Part shown: one piece after another, positions 53,800 through 64,000 of the stretch
Layout: each line of letters starts with the position of its first letter
Numbering within the stretch: position 1 is the first letter of the stretch
NCBI GenBank assembly: GCA_963277665.1
Contig: OY728128.1
Location: 1,861,934,988 to 1,861,998,987 of the forward strand
Source: Viscum album
Lineage: Eukaryota > Streptophyta > Magnoliopsida > Santalales > Viscaceae
Direction of reading: 5' to 3'
Length of the DNA stretch: 64,000 nt
Position numbers and translations under genes: made by a program
Notes under the pieces: model-generated
The model's input: only the letters and a program-made list of their open reading frames with translations
What the model was told of the DNA's origin: nothing
Databases searched by the model: none

Positions 53800-56700
53800 T
53801 GTGATAAGATATTGATGGTCATTATTGTGAATTCATGGTGGTGACACCATTATTTTCTCCCCATTCCCATTTTAGAAGTTATTAAATCCCTTATTGAGAT
53901 AGGGGATACATGTATTTTTCTATTATTATTTTTGAATATAGATATACAATTTTTTCATATTGGGTAAATGATATGGATTAACGTAATAAAGAAAATAACA
54001 TGATCATAAGTTGGATATGTGAATGGTTATGTATCCCACATTCTATTAATGATTTCATGAAATTTTTATAGGCTAGTTTTTATTGATTAAAATAAATTTT
54101 GTGTAATCCCTATTTTTTGCGTAATCAAATGATTTATCCATCTATCATAATTAAATAATAATATGGTTATTATGGTAGTAAAATATGAATATAAAAATAT
54201 GAAATTTAATATTGATAATTAGGAAAATATATTTATTGTTATTATATTTATGTATTATAAGGAGAGATTATTGGATGTAGTTAATGTATGATTTAGTAAT
54301 AATAGATTATTTCTGGTAGTGGGTTTCCTTTTGTTGTGAAATTTTTTTTGGACGAAAGATTTTGTTTTTAGTTTGACATGGATGACATGATATTAAGTGT
54401 AACATTTATAGGAAACATGGAATAATGTGGTGGATATTTTTCATTAGTTCTATGGACGATGATGTGGTTTTATGGAATGAAATTTATGTGTTGTGTTATA
54501 GTTTCTCATTGGAAAGGAATATATCTAGAATTTTTCGAATTTAAAAACTAAATAGGATGTTAAAGAAAATGTGATGGTTGAAATGAAAATGTGCAGGGAT
54601 ATAATAAATATGTAGTGATAATATAAGAAATGGTCCAATGATAAATATGGATAAATAAAATTAAAGAGACTCAGAAAAGAAATCCATATAATTTTAATAT
54701 TATTGTGAATTAAGGGTAAATTATTTAATATTTTCTATCTTTTTACTGGGGTTGGAGTTCCTGAGTAAGATATACTAGTACTATTGTAGTTATAGTTATT
54801 ACAAATAAAATCATGGTGATAATGATATACATAGTCATATTAGTAAATGAAAACCTCCTTTTGATTTGACCCTTAGGTTGATTTTTTTATGTATTATTAT
54901 ATTTTTATAATTTATTTCTTATGGACCACCACCCATGTATGGTATCACTATCAAATCCTCTACGGGGACATGTGTTCTATGTTTATTCTAAAGTGTCAAG
55001 GATAATTGTAATTGAAATGTTTCCACCCTGAACTTCCTTAACTCCATTTTTATGTAGAAGTATGTATGAGGAATCAAGGTATGCAATTATATAGGGGTCA
55101 AGAAATATATTCATTTACATACAACGTTTTATTAGTTCTAATGTCAATATAGGGTGGTTTAAATTCTGGGATGTCGGAGGGAACAAGTCTGATGTCCTTT
55201 ATGTTCTTACTTCATGGAATTGATGATGATGTGATGTTTGTATTGGATTTAGACTTTTGTGGTGGATATATTTTTATAGAAATAGTTATTTATTTTGTTG
55301 TTCCTATATGTGTATATGGAAGGTATTGTGTCATAAGACATATTTATTTATGGAATGTAAGAGATGAGATCAATGGGGAAGTGGTTATATAATACCTTAA
55401 TGATATATTATCAGCATCCAATGTATATTTACTAGGACAAATTATTATGACATAGGTCTTTGGGGAGGATGTGAGTTATTTCATCTTGTTATTGAGAGTG
55501 TTGGTTCTTTAATTAATTTTCGGAGGGATTATAAAGTTTCTTCCACATTTTCATGACCTCTTTTGGGGATCATACTACTAATTATATATGTATTCTCACC
55601 AATTTTTACATATATATACATATTTGTTTTATTATTTTTATTTATATTTGTATGTGGGGGTCAGTTATCCGGCCATACGTTACTGACATAGGGATTTTTT
55701 ATCTATTATTTGTGGTTTTTTCTCAAAGAAGTTTTTTTTTATTTTTTGAGTTAATATTTTTGTATGATATTGAATGAATTATTGAATAATAAATTTATTT
55801 TACAATACATATAATTTAATAGTATTTCATTTTCATATTATTGGGATTTATGATGACAATTTATCAAATGTGGTTATTTATACCCTTGGATCTAGTTGCA
55901 AAAAATTACATATTAGTGGCAAGATCCATGGGCCACTCTCACCTTCACAATCTACTTTGGAGGAGTAATAATTGGGGAAGGTCATGGTAGTGTGGTATTA
56001 GGTATATATTTCAGAGGTTGGAAAAATATTAGTGTCTTAAAATTGTGTGGATTTTCTAGGATTGGTTGGGAGATAATCATGAATGAAATCAACATGTGAT
56101 TTATTATGGGTGACTGTTTAGAACACAATAATTTTAGGTCACCTCTAATGTGATACAATGACCATAAGCTTACTTGATATTCTAGGTAAGATGATAATTA
56201 ATATAGTTTAAAGTACTATGTGAGAAACATTTCTCAAATTGGTTATCCCTCTATTTTAATTGGGACGACTCTTGAAAGATAAAAATTATCTAATTTAAAT
56301 AAATAGTAATATTATATCTATGATTTTTGTCTTTAGATTTCCCTTTATCTTAGTTATATATATAGGTGGTAGACATAAATAAAATGAGGGTTACGTTATA
56401 GAGGAGCAGTGGGATGATTTTATCAATTATTAGATAGTTGAATATATAGAGGACGATGTGTTTGGTAGGAATATTCTTTGTCATATTCAGTATTATAACC
56501 ACATTATGTATGAGGGAAGTTTCCAAAATAATTAGAAGAATTTCCAGTTATATTAGTTCCAGATTAACTTCAAACAGATCCATGGTAGGATGGGGTAATG
56601 GATTTCATTATCTACCAATGATGGTTTCATGGCCAATGAATGTTTTTTAAAATAAGAGCATGTACTATTCAATTCATTGATGCTGAAGGTTGATACACGG

Positions 56701-57705
56701 TTAAAGATTCTCACCCATAGAAATTGGATCATTAGTGTACAAGATCTTGGGATATGATATAGGTATATCATTTTATATGTAAATTGAAATATTCTCAACA
56801 AGTGGGTTAGGTCGTGGTATATTAGGAAGGTGTTACTTCTGAAAATTGCACTCCATGATACTCCATTTAGGATTCTGATATTTAAATATTAATTGAAAAG
56901 GGTTAATTTCATCATGAAGATACATTCCCAATTTGGATCATTTTAAGGGATAATTCTTCAAAACATGTTATATCAGTATTATAGATGGAGGTTCCTAAAT
57001 ATTTGGGAATTCAATATTTTAGCTAGTATGTATTTTATTCATGATTTCATCAATCCCCTAAATAGCTATTAGTTCATGGACATATAATATAAGTTTGCAA
57101 TAAGGGATGTTTTATTAAAGTGTTATTGATCATTAGTGGTTTCAGTTCTCATCTACCCTTTCTAGTTAGGATATGATGACTTGTGAACTTCCAGATCTTC
57201 AGAGGAAATATTTAATTGAAACGAATTATTAGTATAAATGTCAGTATGTATTCACTCATTTTAATGTAGATGGATAAGTATGAGGATAGACCTATGATTC
57301 TTCATCATAAGGGGCATAGGTCTGGCTGTAGTTGAGGTGTTGGTAACCTATTGGTTTAATAAGTAAGAGGAGTTCAACAAGTTCATTTCTATAATATAGA
57401 GCTTATAGTTTTATGTGGACTAAATATCACCTGAGTTACCATATACGTATATTTTTTCCTTTTACTTCAGCTTATTTTATTCTATTTACTCATAATACTT
57501 TTTTCACGGACCATATTCTATGACATGGGACCCAATATATAGAGGATTATGGTTCCATTGGTATTATCTATGATATATTGTTGTCATATTTTCTACATAA
57601 TTTGTATTTGGGATGGGAGATTATAATGTGAACACTTATGTAATTGGTGTATCTCTACTCGTTTATAACAAATCCATATGATTTAATTCTTATATTGGAC
57701 TTGTT
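53800..57705 (+). pseudogene. Probable gag and protease region of the large element, not readable
   Basis: Nearly 4 kb between the primer-site relic and the first clear reverse-transcriptase motif. Several frames of about 60-80 codons (55,171-55,392, 55,553-55,777, 56,456-56,650) show no gag zinc knuckle. Near 56,600 one reading gives VMDFIIYQ, which could be the decayed GMDW end of the protease, but it lies farther from reverse transcriptase than in the other element. The call rests on position and on the continuing G/T-rich strand bias. Confidence 0.35.
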
Positions 57706-58470
57706 GTGAAGTTTGTATCCAGTTATAATTTTTTAATGAAATTATTTTTCCTTGATGAAAACTTATGGGAGTTAAGGATTGAGATCCATGATTTGATAAA
57801 AAATGGTTTCATTCGACTAAGTGTGTCATATTGTAGTACCTCTCTGTTTTTTACAAAGAAGGTATACAATAGTCTATGGATGTTTATAGACTATGAAGTG
57901 TTCAACAAATATATTTTCAAAATTTTCATCCACATACAATGATATATTATTTTTTAAACAGTATAAAGGATCATGTTGTTTTTTAAAGATCATTTTACTA
58001 TTTATAAATCATAGAATTAGTATAATGGAGATTTATATCCGAAGATATACTATTGATTTTTTTATTGAAACATCAAATACCTTGATGTGACATTCAATGT
58101 GTGAAATACCTTAGCTATTTCAATATTCCTCATGAATTCACTATTTCATATGTTCTAAGATCTGTTATAGGTAATGCTCATCAATGAAATCCTCATGTAA
58201 TTGAGTTCATGGAGGATTATACTGAGCATATGACGATAATGTTTTATGTTCTATATAAACACAATATCTATATAATGTTGTAAAATTGTAATTTCATGAA
58301 CAATGATTTCAATTTCTAGGTATAGGTGTTGTCTAAAAAAGTTATAGTGGTGGATCCTTAAAAGATTAATGTTGTGGTTTTTTAGAATCTCCCGAGAAAT
58401 TTATAAAATTCATATTCCCCATTACATATATTTCAACAAAAGAATCCATTTTTATGGTTTCATATAACAC
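57706..58470 (+). pseudogene. Ty3/gypsy reverse transcriptase and RNase H start, decayed
   Basis: Four frame segments can be chained. 57,706-57,942 gives DLIKNGFIRLSVS, then FFTKK and FIDYEVFNKY, the front of plant Ty3/gypsy reverse transcriptase. The overlapping frame 57,893-58,090 continues with YNDILFFKQYKGSCCFLKI and ISIMEIYIRRYTIDF (finger-palm part). About 58,120-58,197 gives IFLMNSLF and then LINEILM, where both aspartates of the YxDD box have become N and E. 58,206-58,390 gives MEDYTEHMTIMFYVLYKHN and LSKKVIVVDP (thumb). 58,422-58,463 gives FQQKNPFLWFH, matching the connection before RNase H. Frameshifts, stops and catalytic losses make it inactive. Confidence 0.9.
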
Positions 58471-59065
58471 ATTTCTTCTTATCATAATTTTTCATTAACA
58501 AAACTATGAGAATCAATCTCATATTGATCTATGTATTTATTCACATATAAGTACAACCATTCCTCCCATGACCTGATATGATTAGGTTTTGTTTATAATT
58601 AGAACATAAAGTGATATTACCTCACCATTTAATTCATTTCAGTCTTCATATATAATTAAATATCATGGTATATATTCTAATAGTGATATTTCAATCAATT
58701 AAAGTGATGGTGGACTTAGTTCTTATAATACCCTAGTTTGAAGATCTAATATACACTAGGAATGGGGAATATATTTATTGACATGTTAACAGTGAAATAT
58801 ATGGGATATTCCATTTATTAATTAAGTGATTCATTGAGATTGATGAAGTGGGATTTAGGTAGTCTAGTTTAATGTATTGGGTTGTAGAGATTTGATTTGA
58901 GGATCATGAAGTAGAGATTTAGAATGGTAATATCCCTTTCAGAGATTCTAATGAGGGGAGGTTATATAATGATCAATATCTGCTATTTTTTAAGGTAATT
59001 AGTTTATTCTAATAATGATTTCATAAGTGGTTCTCTTTGAGTTTAATGAAACCAATGTGGTTATA
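58471..59065 (+). pseudogene. RNase H region of the large element, largely unreadable
   Basis: This lies between the connection segment and the integrase zinc-binding relic, where RNase H belongs. I could not place the catalytic D-E-D residues. The segment is shorter than a full RNase H plus spacer would need, so internal deletion is likely. Confidence 0.4.
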
Positions 59066-59667
59066 TATCCTAGTATGACAAATATGTATCCATCATTCAG
59101 AATTTTCTTTTGGTTTACTGTGATGAAGTTATCAACAATGTTGTCAGTTTAATGATGCATTTTAAATGAGAAGGTGAAAGTATATTATTGAGTTGTTGGT
59201 TTTTATACCCATTATATTTCCCCAATTAATGTGGACAAGATAGTGAAACTTCATGGATTATTGTAGACTATCATTCTCAATTGAGATCCTAATTTTACCA
59301 TGCATGTATTGGATGGTCTTTAAAAAATGGATCCTAGCTACTTCTTATTATCAAATTTCATCTATAAATGAATACAAAAATACAATATATTAAACAAATA
59401 AGGACTTGTTTAATGTATTTGTTTTAGATTTTATTAATTCCTAGACGAATCATTTTACCTTTGTTGTGTCTATTTTTAATAATATTTGTCACTCAATAAA
59501 TGGAATGGATTTTTTCATAGTATTTTTTGGGAATCCTTACAGATCACAATTGTGTTGGGTCAATTCTATATAGTTAGTATCCTTGAAATATATTTTCGAA
59601 GTGAATAACTGAGATTTGCAGATGATACTTTAGTTCATAAAGGGGGAAAAGTAAAAATATAAATGTT
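59066..59667 (+). pseudogene. Integrase relic: zinc-binding and catalytic core
   Basis: 59,066-59,128 reads YPSMTNMYPSFRIFFWFTVM, and CILNEKVK follows in frame at 59,156. This is the HHCC zinc-binding region of Ty3/gypsy integrase with its histidines and one cysteine degraded. 59,234-59,335 gives DKIVKLHGLL, a stop, TIILN, a stop, then DPNFTM: the stretch with the second catalytic aspartate, now asparagine. 59,406-59,570 gives LFNVFVLDFINS, then FNNICHSINGMDFFIVFFGN and PYRSQLCW, the conserved end of the core. The enzyme would have inserted element cDNA into the host chromosome. It is dead through stops and catalytic loss. Confidence 0.9.
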
Positions 59668-60003
59668 ATGATGATTGGTAGTGGTGGTCTCTCTATTTTG
59701 ACCCCCATGATAAAATTTTATTTAATTTTTTTCTTTGATGTTAGTAGTGGTGTTGTAGTCATGGACATAATCTATCTCTCACTTTATTTCATCAGTTCTT
59801 TTGGGGGTGTTAGGGTGTATTTGAGAGTTTCTCAACCAGTTATCTTCCTTTATTTCTTCACAAAACAATTAATATTCTCTCGTTCGTTTCCTTTTTGGTA
59901 CATTCAAAAACATTCCTTCATCATTGATTATAATGAGGTTGATATTGAGATGTATGTAACACTCATTGATAAACTTAAAATGATCTACTATCATAAGGAA
60001 TAA
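59668..60003 (+). pseudogene. Integrase C-terminal domain relic (longest open pol segment)
   Basis: A 111-residue open frame. Residues from about 24 on align with the post-core domain of plant Tekay/Del integrases: FFFDVSSGVV (near residue 22), SLYFISSFGGVRVYLRVSQP (from 37), then FWYIQKHSFIIDYNEVDIEM (from 76), matching the segment that normally ends just before the chromodomain. The assigned start is merely where the frame opens, and the true upstream reading comes from the preceding core in other frames. The frame stays open probably by chance, since flanking pol is full of stops. It continues in the same frame past the stop into the chromodomain relic. Confidence 0.8.
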
Positions 60004-60027
60004 GTGTTTCATATGTATTTCATTCCA

Positions 60028-60117
60028 TTTATTCACATCTTCTGGAGGTGCATAATATTGGAAGAGTATATATATAAATCTGACTCATAGATTTAATTCT
60101 ATTATCCCATGATATTA
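60028..60117 (+). pseudogene. Chromodomain relic at the integrase C-terminus
   Basis: In the same frame as 59,668-60,003 the sequence reads FIHIFWRCIILEEYIYKSDS, two stops and YPMIL. The spacing W-R, then E-E about five residues later, then a Y-P near the end is that of chromodomains on plant Tekay/Del chromoviral integrases. In that clade the domain is thought to steer insertion into heterochromatin by binding modified histone H3. The aromatic cage cannot be reconstructed. This is the feature that assigns the element to the chromoviruses. Confidence 0.7.
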
Positions 60118-60471
60118 GGAACTTTTATTTTCCCAGATATTATGGTGCATGTTGTTTTTCATATTTTATTGAGATTTTTTATTCAGAATATTGATTTTTT
60201 AGTTATGTTTTTGTTTCTATTTGAGATGTATCACCATGGTATGTCCATGATTCATTTATATTTTCCTTCAATCACAATTATTTTTTATTCTAAAGGATGT
60301 TAATAAATATACATTTATATGATGGGACAATTTATCCATTCTTGGAATATTAATTTTTATATTTTTGTCTCTAATGTTGTTGGGAATATATTGAATTGAT
60401 GTCTAGTGGAGTTTGAGTAGAAATTGTAGTGATATGGATATGTTGTGGTATGATCCACGTCACTGTTTCAT
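60118..60471 (+). other. Spacer between pol and 3' LTR
   Basis: A 64-codon frame (60,109-60,303) has no recognisable content. No clean polypurine tract is visible just before 60,472, so either the tract has decayed or the LTR starts slightly elsewhere. Confidence 0.4.
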
Positions 60472-60615
60472 TGTAACACACTATGATTTGGGAGAATATA
60501 TATTTTTAAAATAAATTTAAACTTTTACATATTTTTTAATATAAAAAAAATTATCCTTTATTATATTGTATACTATGTTTAGACTATATTACATGAAACA
60601 CTGTGTTTAGCTTGT

Positions 60616-60631
60616 GGCGCGCGCAATCCCG
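60616..60631 (+). promoter_or_regulatory. CG cluster in the LTR U3 region
   Basis: 'ggcgcgcgcaatcccg' holds four CG dinucleotides in 16 bases in a window where CG is rare. The related site in copy 3 near 20,527 ('attgcgatgtttaaattta') keeps one of them. It might be a conserved protein-binding site, or simply a patch that has escaped methylation-driven decay. Confidence 0.3.
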
Positions 60632-61699
60632 ATTTTAAATAAAACATGAAATACTATTAAAATAATATTTTCTATTATTATTGCTATCCCGTAGTTTTTG
60701 GAAATATTTTTATGAATAATATTAACCAAATTATGAAAATATATTCTTTACACAAGTAGATTTAAATGATTCTTCGGTTACTAATAAAAACAAGTTGAAA
60801 ACAAAGGATTTTTTTTAGAAAATAAAATTATGCCTAGAAACACATTTTATCTAAAAGTTTTAAAAGAAGTCACTTTTTGTGATATCTTTAAATTAAATGT
60901 ATATGTTATACATTATATAAACTTTTCAACATTCACATCCTGTGTTTCAAAGACAAGATATAAGAATAAATCAATTTTTTCATAAAAACATATTTTTCTT
61001 ACACAATATACTATTACCTTTTTTGAACATAATTAAAAAATAATTTACACATATATGAATATTTATTTAAAAAAACGCAATTTTATAGATAATCATGTTA
61101 ATATTATATAAGGTTTAGATTTTTATAATTTTTTGAAATGAAAATTGTATCGATGAATAATGAAAAATACTTATTTTTATCAATCATTTTTTTTCATTAA
61201 AGTAATTTAAAAAATAAAAATGATTTAAATATGGATTTACAAGAAAAATAATTTCAATTATATATGTATTAGTCAAATTTATATATTATTAACCTATTTC
61301 TACTAAATTTATATATAATTTTTTTTATACTTTAGAAATAATCATTTTAGAAAACCCCATTTTCATCGTGGCATTGAGATTAATTTCAAATTATAATACC
61401 CCTTTTCATTTAATGGAATTTGGAAAAATTAATTTCAGATTTATAATAATAAAAATTTATATTCTATAATTATTTCAATTTTATTAATATAATTAATATT
61501 AAAAACTAGAAAAATTAATTATCATGGTTAAGGTTAAAACGAGTTAACTAGAGGTTAAACTAAAGAGATAAGGAGTAAAATGACATAAAAACATGTCCAA
61601 AACCCATTACATGACCATATTACAAACTTACCTCCTATATGCTTAGATAATTTCCATTTTTAAAAAATTTTAAATTTAAAAAATTTTGGTACACCATTT

Positions 61700-61790
61700 T
61701 CCTTCAAAATATTTCTAGTGTGCCACCTACCCCACTTATAAAACCCACACACTCTCCTATCCTCATCAAACCACCATAATTCTATTAGAC
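61700..61790 (+). promoter_or_regulatory. LTR core promoter with TATA box, copy 2
   Basis: TATAAAA at 61,737-61,743 lies in 'cccacttataaaaccca', followed by the C-rich run 'cactctcctatcctcatc'. It is the best-kept of the three promoter blocks I can align (2,519 in copy 1, a mutated one at 21,316 in copy 3). The downstream 'gatttaaggtaaggaatttt' at about 61,945-61,965 looks like a splice-donor or U5 element, but I cannot show that. Confidence 0.55.
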
Positions 61791-63299
61791 CTACCTATCC
61801 CAACAAAAATAACATCAATTAAACCAAATTCCCAAAATAAATTTGTTGATTTTCTTATAATTACATCACATGAGGCCTTTTTTTCTAAAATAATATTATT
61901 TGCAGGAAGTAGAAGCGGTTTGAATGTTTACTAATTAAGTCGAGATTTAAGGTAAGGAATTTTAATCTCACTTTTTACTCCTTTGATACATATTCCATAT
62001 TCACCACATATTTATTTTATCTTTTTATATATATCCCATTAATTTATTATATTATTATTCTCTTGAAAATTATTTATATTGACATATCCATTTTATTTTC
62101 TATCTTTCATGGGGTCTACAGTATAAATGGTACCAATTCCGTAAGGTGTTTTTTGTCCTAGATTTTCTTATTTGGGACAAAATTTATATTTTCAAAAATG
62201 TATTATTCTATAAAGTGTATATACTTACCCTTTTACATTTTGTATCATGAATGTCAAATTATTTTTGATAATAATTGTTTTAATAGTGTTTTATTCTTTA
62301 ATGGGTCCAATGATTCAAAAGATACCGATGTTATTAAGGGTTTATGATATAGTTTGGTTGTTTATCATGATATTTTATGTCCATTCTTCAGATTATAAAT
62401 CGTTGTGATCAATATCTCGTTTAAATTTTGATACTTCCATTTCTCTGATTATTTTCTAAGAATACATGTTTTTCCTTCAACATCTTCTCTTTATGCACGA
62501 AAGATAGAAAAAGAATATTTTCAATGTAAGGTGACTTTGTATCACTCTTTGGAAAAAATCCATTTTTTGATAAAAACCCTATTTATCAAAAATCACATAT
62601 GTTTTTTAAAATTAATGAAAGTATTTATTTATGTTGTTTATACACATTATTACATTTTACAATGTGTTTTATTAGGAATATTTAATCCATTTTTAAAACA
62701 CAATACCCATTTGACATTTACCTAAAATGTGATGGGAAAAACTGGTTTAATATGTTTAACATGGATTTTTTTCTATAATGACAACCTTATTACATTAAAT
62801 ATTCTTTTATATAGTTTATACTCTTTTTTTAATGAAAATATATCAAATTTTTATAAAGAATTTTTATTTTTAAGAATGTGAGTGTGAAAATGGAGTTTTT
62901 ATTTTCCTCAACTAATGTTTTAAATGTATTAAAAAAGAAACAATTATAAGATTAAAAGGATGTATTCAAAAAAATGTAATTTAATAATTTTTTTATGAGT
63001 TATTAGTTTTAAAATAAATATTTTCAAATGGTATGGTTTATTAATTCAATAGTTTTTTAAAAAATATTTTAAATTCTTCCTTTAATGGATTGTATTGTTA
63101 TTTTCAAGGAAAATGGTTTTGAAGGTTTTTTTTGTTTTGAAAATTTATTTTTATAGTGGAAGGACAATTTTCATCCAAAAATGTTCTTTGTGATCATTAA
63201 AAATAATTCATCTTCTAAGAAGGAATCCATTTCTGTTACTTATTATTCATTGGGAATATGAACCAAGGATACCATTATTATTCTTTATTTGAATTTAAT

Positions 63300-63520
63300 T
63301 TCATTATGATGACAAGATTTTTATGAATCTTTTTTCTCTTCCATGGGTAATACCATGATAAAATGATTACTAAACTCAATAATTTTTCAATAGGTTATTC
63401 TAGGATGAAATTATAAAATTATTATGAAACCTATTTCTTTTCAACAAATTATATTATGATTAAATGTTTATGAATCCAATTTCTATTCAATAATTATGTT
63501 ATGATTAATGTTTTATGATC
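63300..63520 (+). repeat. Blurred array of about 50-bp units in LTR copy 2
   Basis: Four to five degenerate units of roughly 45-54 bp can be seen, each with a 'ttatgaa-cc-atttct-ttc' core and a 'ttatgatta' end. Examples are 'ttatgaaacctatttctttt' near 63,422 and 'ttatgaatccaatttctatt' near 63,468. The unit resembles the copy 1 array unit. Confidence 0.45.
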
Positions 63521-64000
63521 TTGTGGGGTATACATGTATGGATTATATGGAGGGTGGGAAATATATATTCCACTAATGAAATGGGTAAAGTTTAAAACGT
63601 TGTGAGTAAATATATTACATCTCAACATGTTTATATGTTCACAATATTATAGATGAACCTAATTACATGTTTAAAATGTTACAAATGTAGCAAGATTTTA
63701 TGTAAATATAGTTATGGGTGGACCATGTTTCATATACATAATATGTTTATAGATCAGGATTTCAAGTCATTAATTAAATGAGTGAACCGATTTTTATTTT
63801 TTCATCATTACAATATTATAATATTATTTGTATTAGACAAATAAATGTCTTATTCCAATGTTATTTTTTCATGTCTAATGCTCTTTGATCCCAATTTCAC
63901 TCGTTACTTATAGACTGTAAATATTTATTCCTTGAATCACATTTATGATCTATGATATTCAAGGTATGGTTTTCAAAAAAAGAATCTCTATATCTCATTA

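Larger units (their letters stand above)
60472..64000 (+). repeat. LTR copy 2, 3' LTR of the large element, running off the window
   Basis: It starts with TGTAACAC, the common 5' terminus of this group's LTRs, about 350 bp after the chromodomain. It contains a CG-rich U3 patch at 60,616, an intact TATA promoter block at 61,737, the block 'aaggtgttttttgtcct' at 62,145 that matches 3,845 of copy 1, the anchor at 62,285-62,340 and a blurred array of about 50-bp units at 63,300-63,520. By the copy 1 and 3 spacing the LTR should end near 65.2 kb, beyond this window. The subrepeat seen in copies 1 and 3 seems to be missing or reduced. The segment 61,514-61,620 ('ggttaaggttaaaacgagtt', then 'aaaaacatgtccaaaaccca') matches 2,311-2,400 of copy 1. 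Confidence 0.65.

Noticed and set aside
55171..55777. Two hydrophobic frames suggesting membrane proteins
   Set aside because: Hydrophobicity follows from T-rich codons (Phe, Ile, Leu, Tyr, Val). They sit inside the gag-protease interval of the large element and carry no recognisable motif.
1..64000. A bacterial defence or biosynthetic system, CRISPR array or phage
   Set aside because: There is no dense coding, no Shine-Dalgarno-led genes, no direct-repeat/spacer array and no prokaryotic gene order. The only recognisable proteins are plant-type Ty3/gypsy relics.

Overview
The window looks like intergenic, repeat-derived DNA from a flowering plant with a large genome. It is very AT-rich and visibly short of CG dinucleotides. 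I find no intact protein-coding gene, tRNA, rRNA, CRISPR array or bacterial-style operon. Almost every open frame is under about 100 codons, and most look like chance gaps between stops. The material I can identify consists of decayed Ty3/gypsy LTR retrotransposons. The best preserved is assigned to the plant Tekay/Del clade of chromoviruses, because a reverse transcriptase - RNase H - integrase order is followed by a chromodomain relic. The plant assignment rests on that element type. I cannot name the species.

Layout. (A) 1.25-7.06 kb is a long terminal repeat (LTR copy 1) followed by a primer-binding-site relic; the frame-less stretch 7.1-8.5 kb is probably the start of its internal region. 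(B) 8.5-18.65 kb and most of 28.3-48.6 kb are A/C-rich on the given strand with no recognisable gene; they are probably decayed elements lying in the opposite orientation. (C) 20.4-25.55 kb is LTR copy 3, followed by a primer-site relic and an internal region. That region holds a protease relic (27.2 and 27.35 kb) and a reverse-transcriptase relic (27.6-28.2 kb), and stops abruptly near 28.24 kb. (D) About 48.7 kb to beyond the window end is a second, larger element: 5' LTR (copy 4, to about 53.78 kb), internal region, reverse transcriptase and RNase H relics (57.7-58.5 kb), integrase (59.07-60.0 kb), chromodomain (60.03-60.12 kb) and the start of the 3' LTR (copy 2, from about 60.47 kb).

The four LTR copies were joined by hand through short shared landmarks: a TATA-box promoter block (clear in copies 1, 2 and 3), a roughly 190-bp subrepeat (copies 1 and 3), an anchor near a 'tgggtcc' motif (all four), an array of roughly 50-bp units (clear in copies 1 and 3, weak in copy 2), and the LTR end. 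The distance from the anchor to the proposed LTR end is nearly the same in the three complete copies (about 2,922, 2,995 and 2,924 bp). This supports one old family with unusually long LTRs of about 5-6 kb.

The protein relics are full of stop codons and catalytic residues are lost, so nothing here can encode a working enzyme. Decay by C-to-T change at methylated cytosines fits the stop codons, the CG shortage and the AT richness. I found no convincing undescribed system. The most interesting material is the internal architecture of the LTR family and a small CG cluster at its U3 end. LTR boundaries are estimates; the pol relics are the firmest calls.
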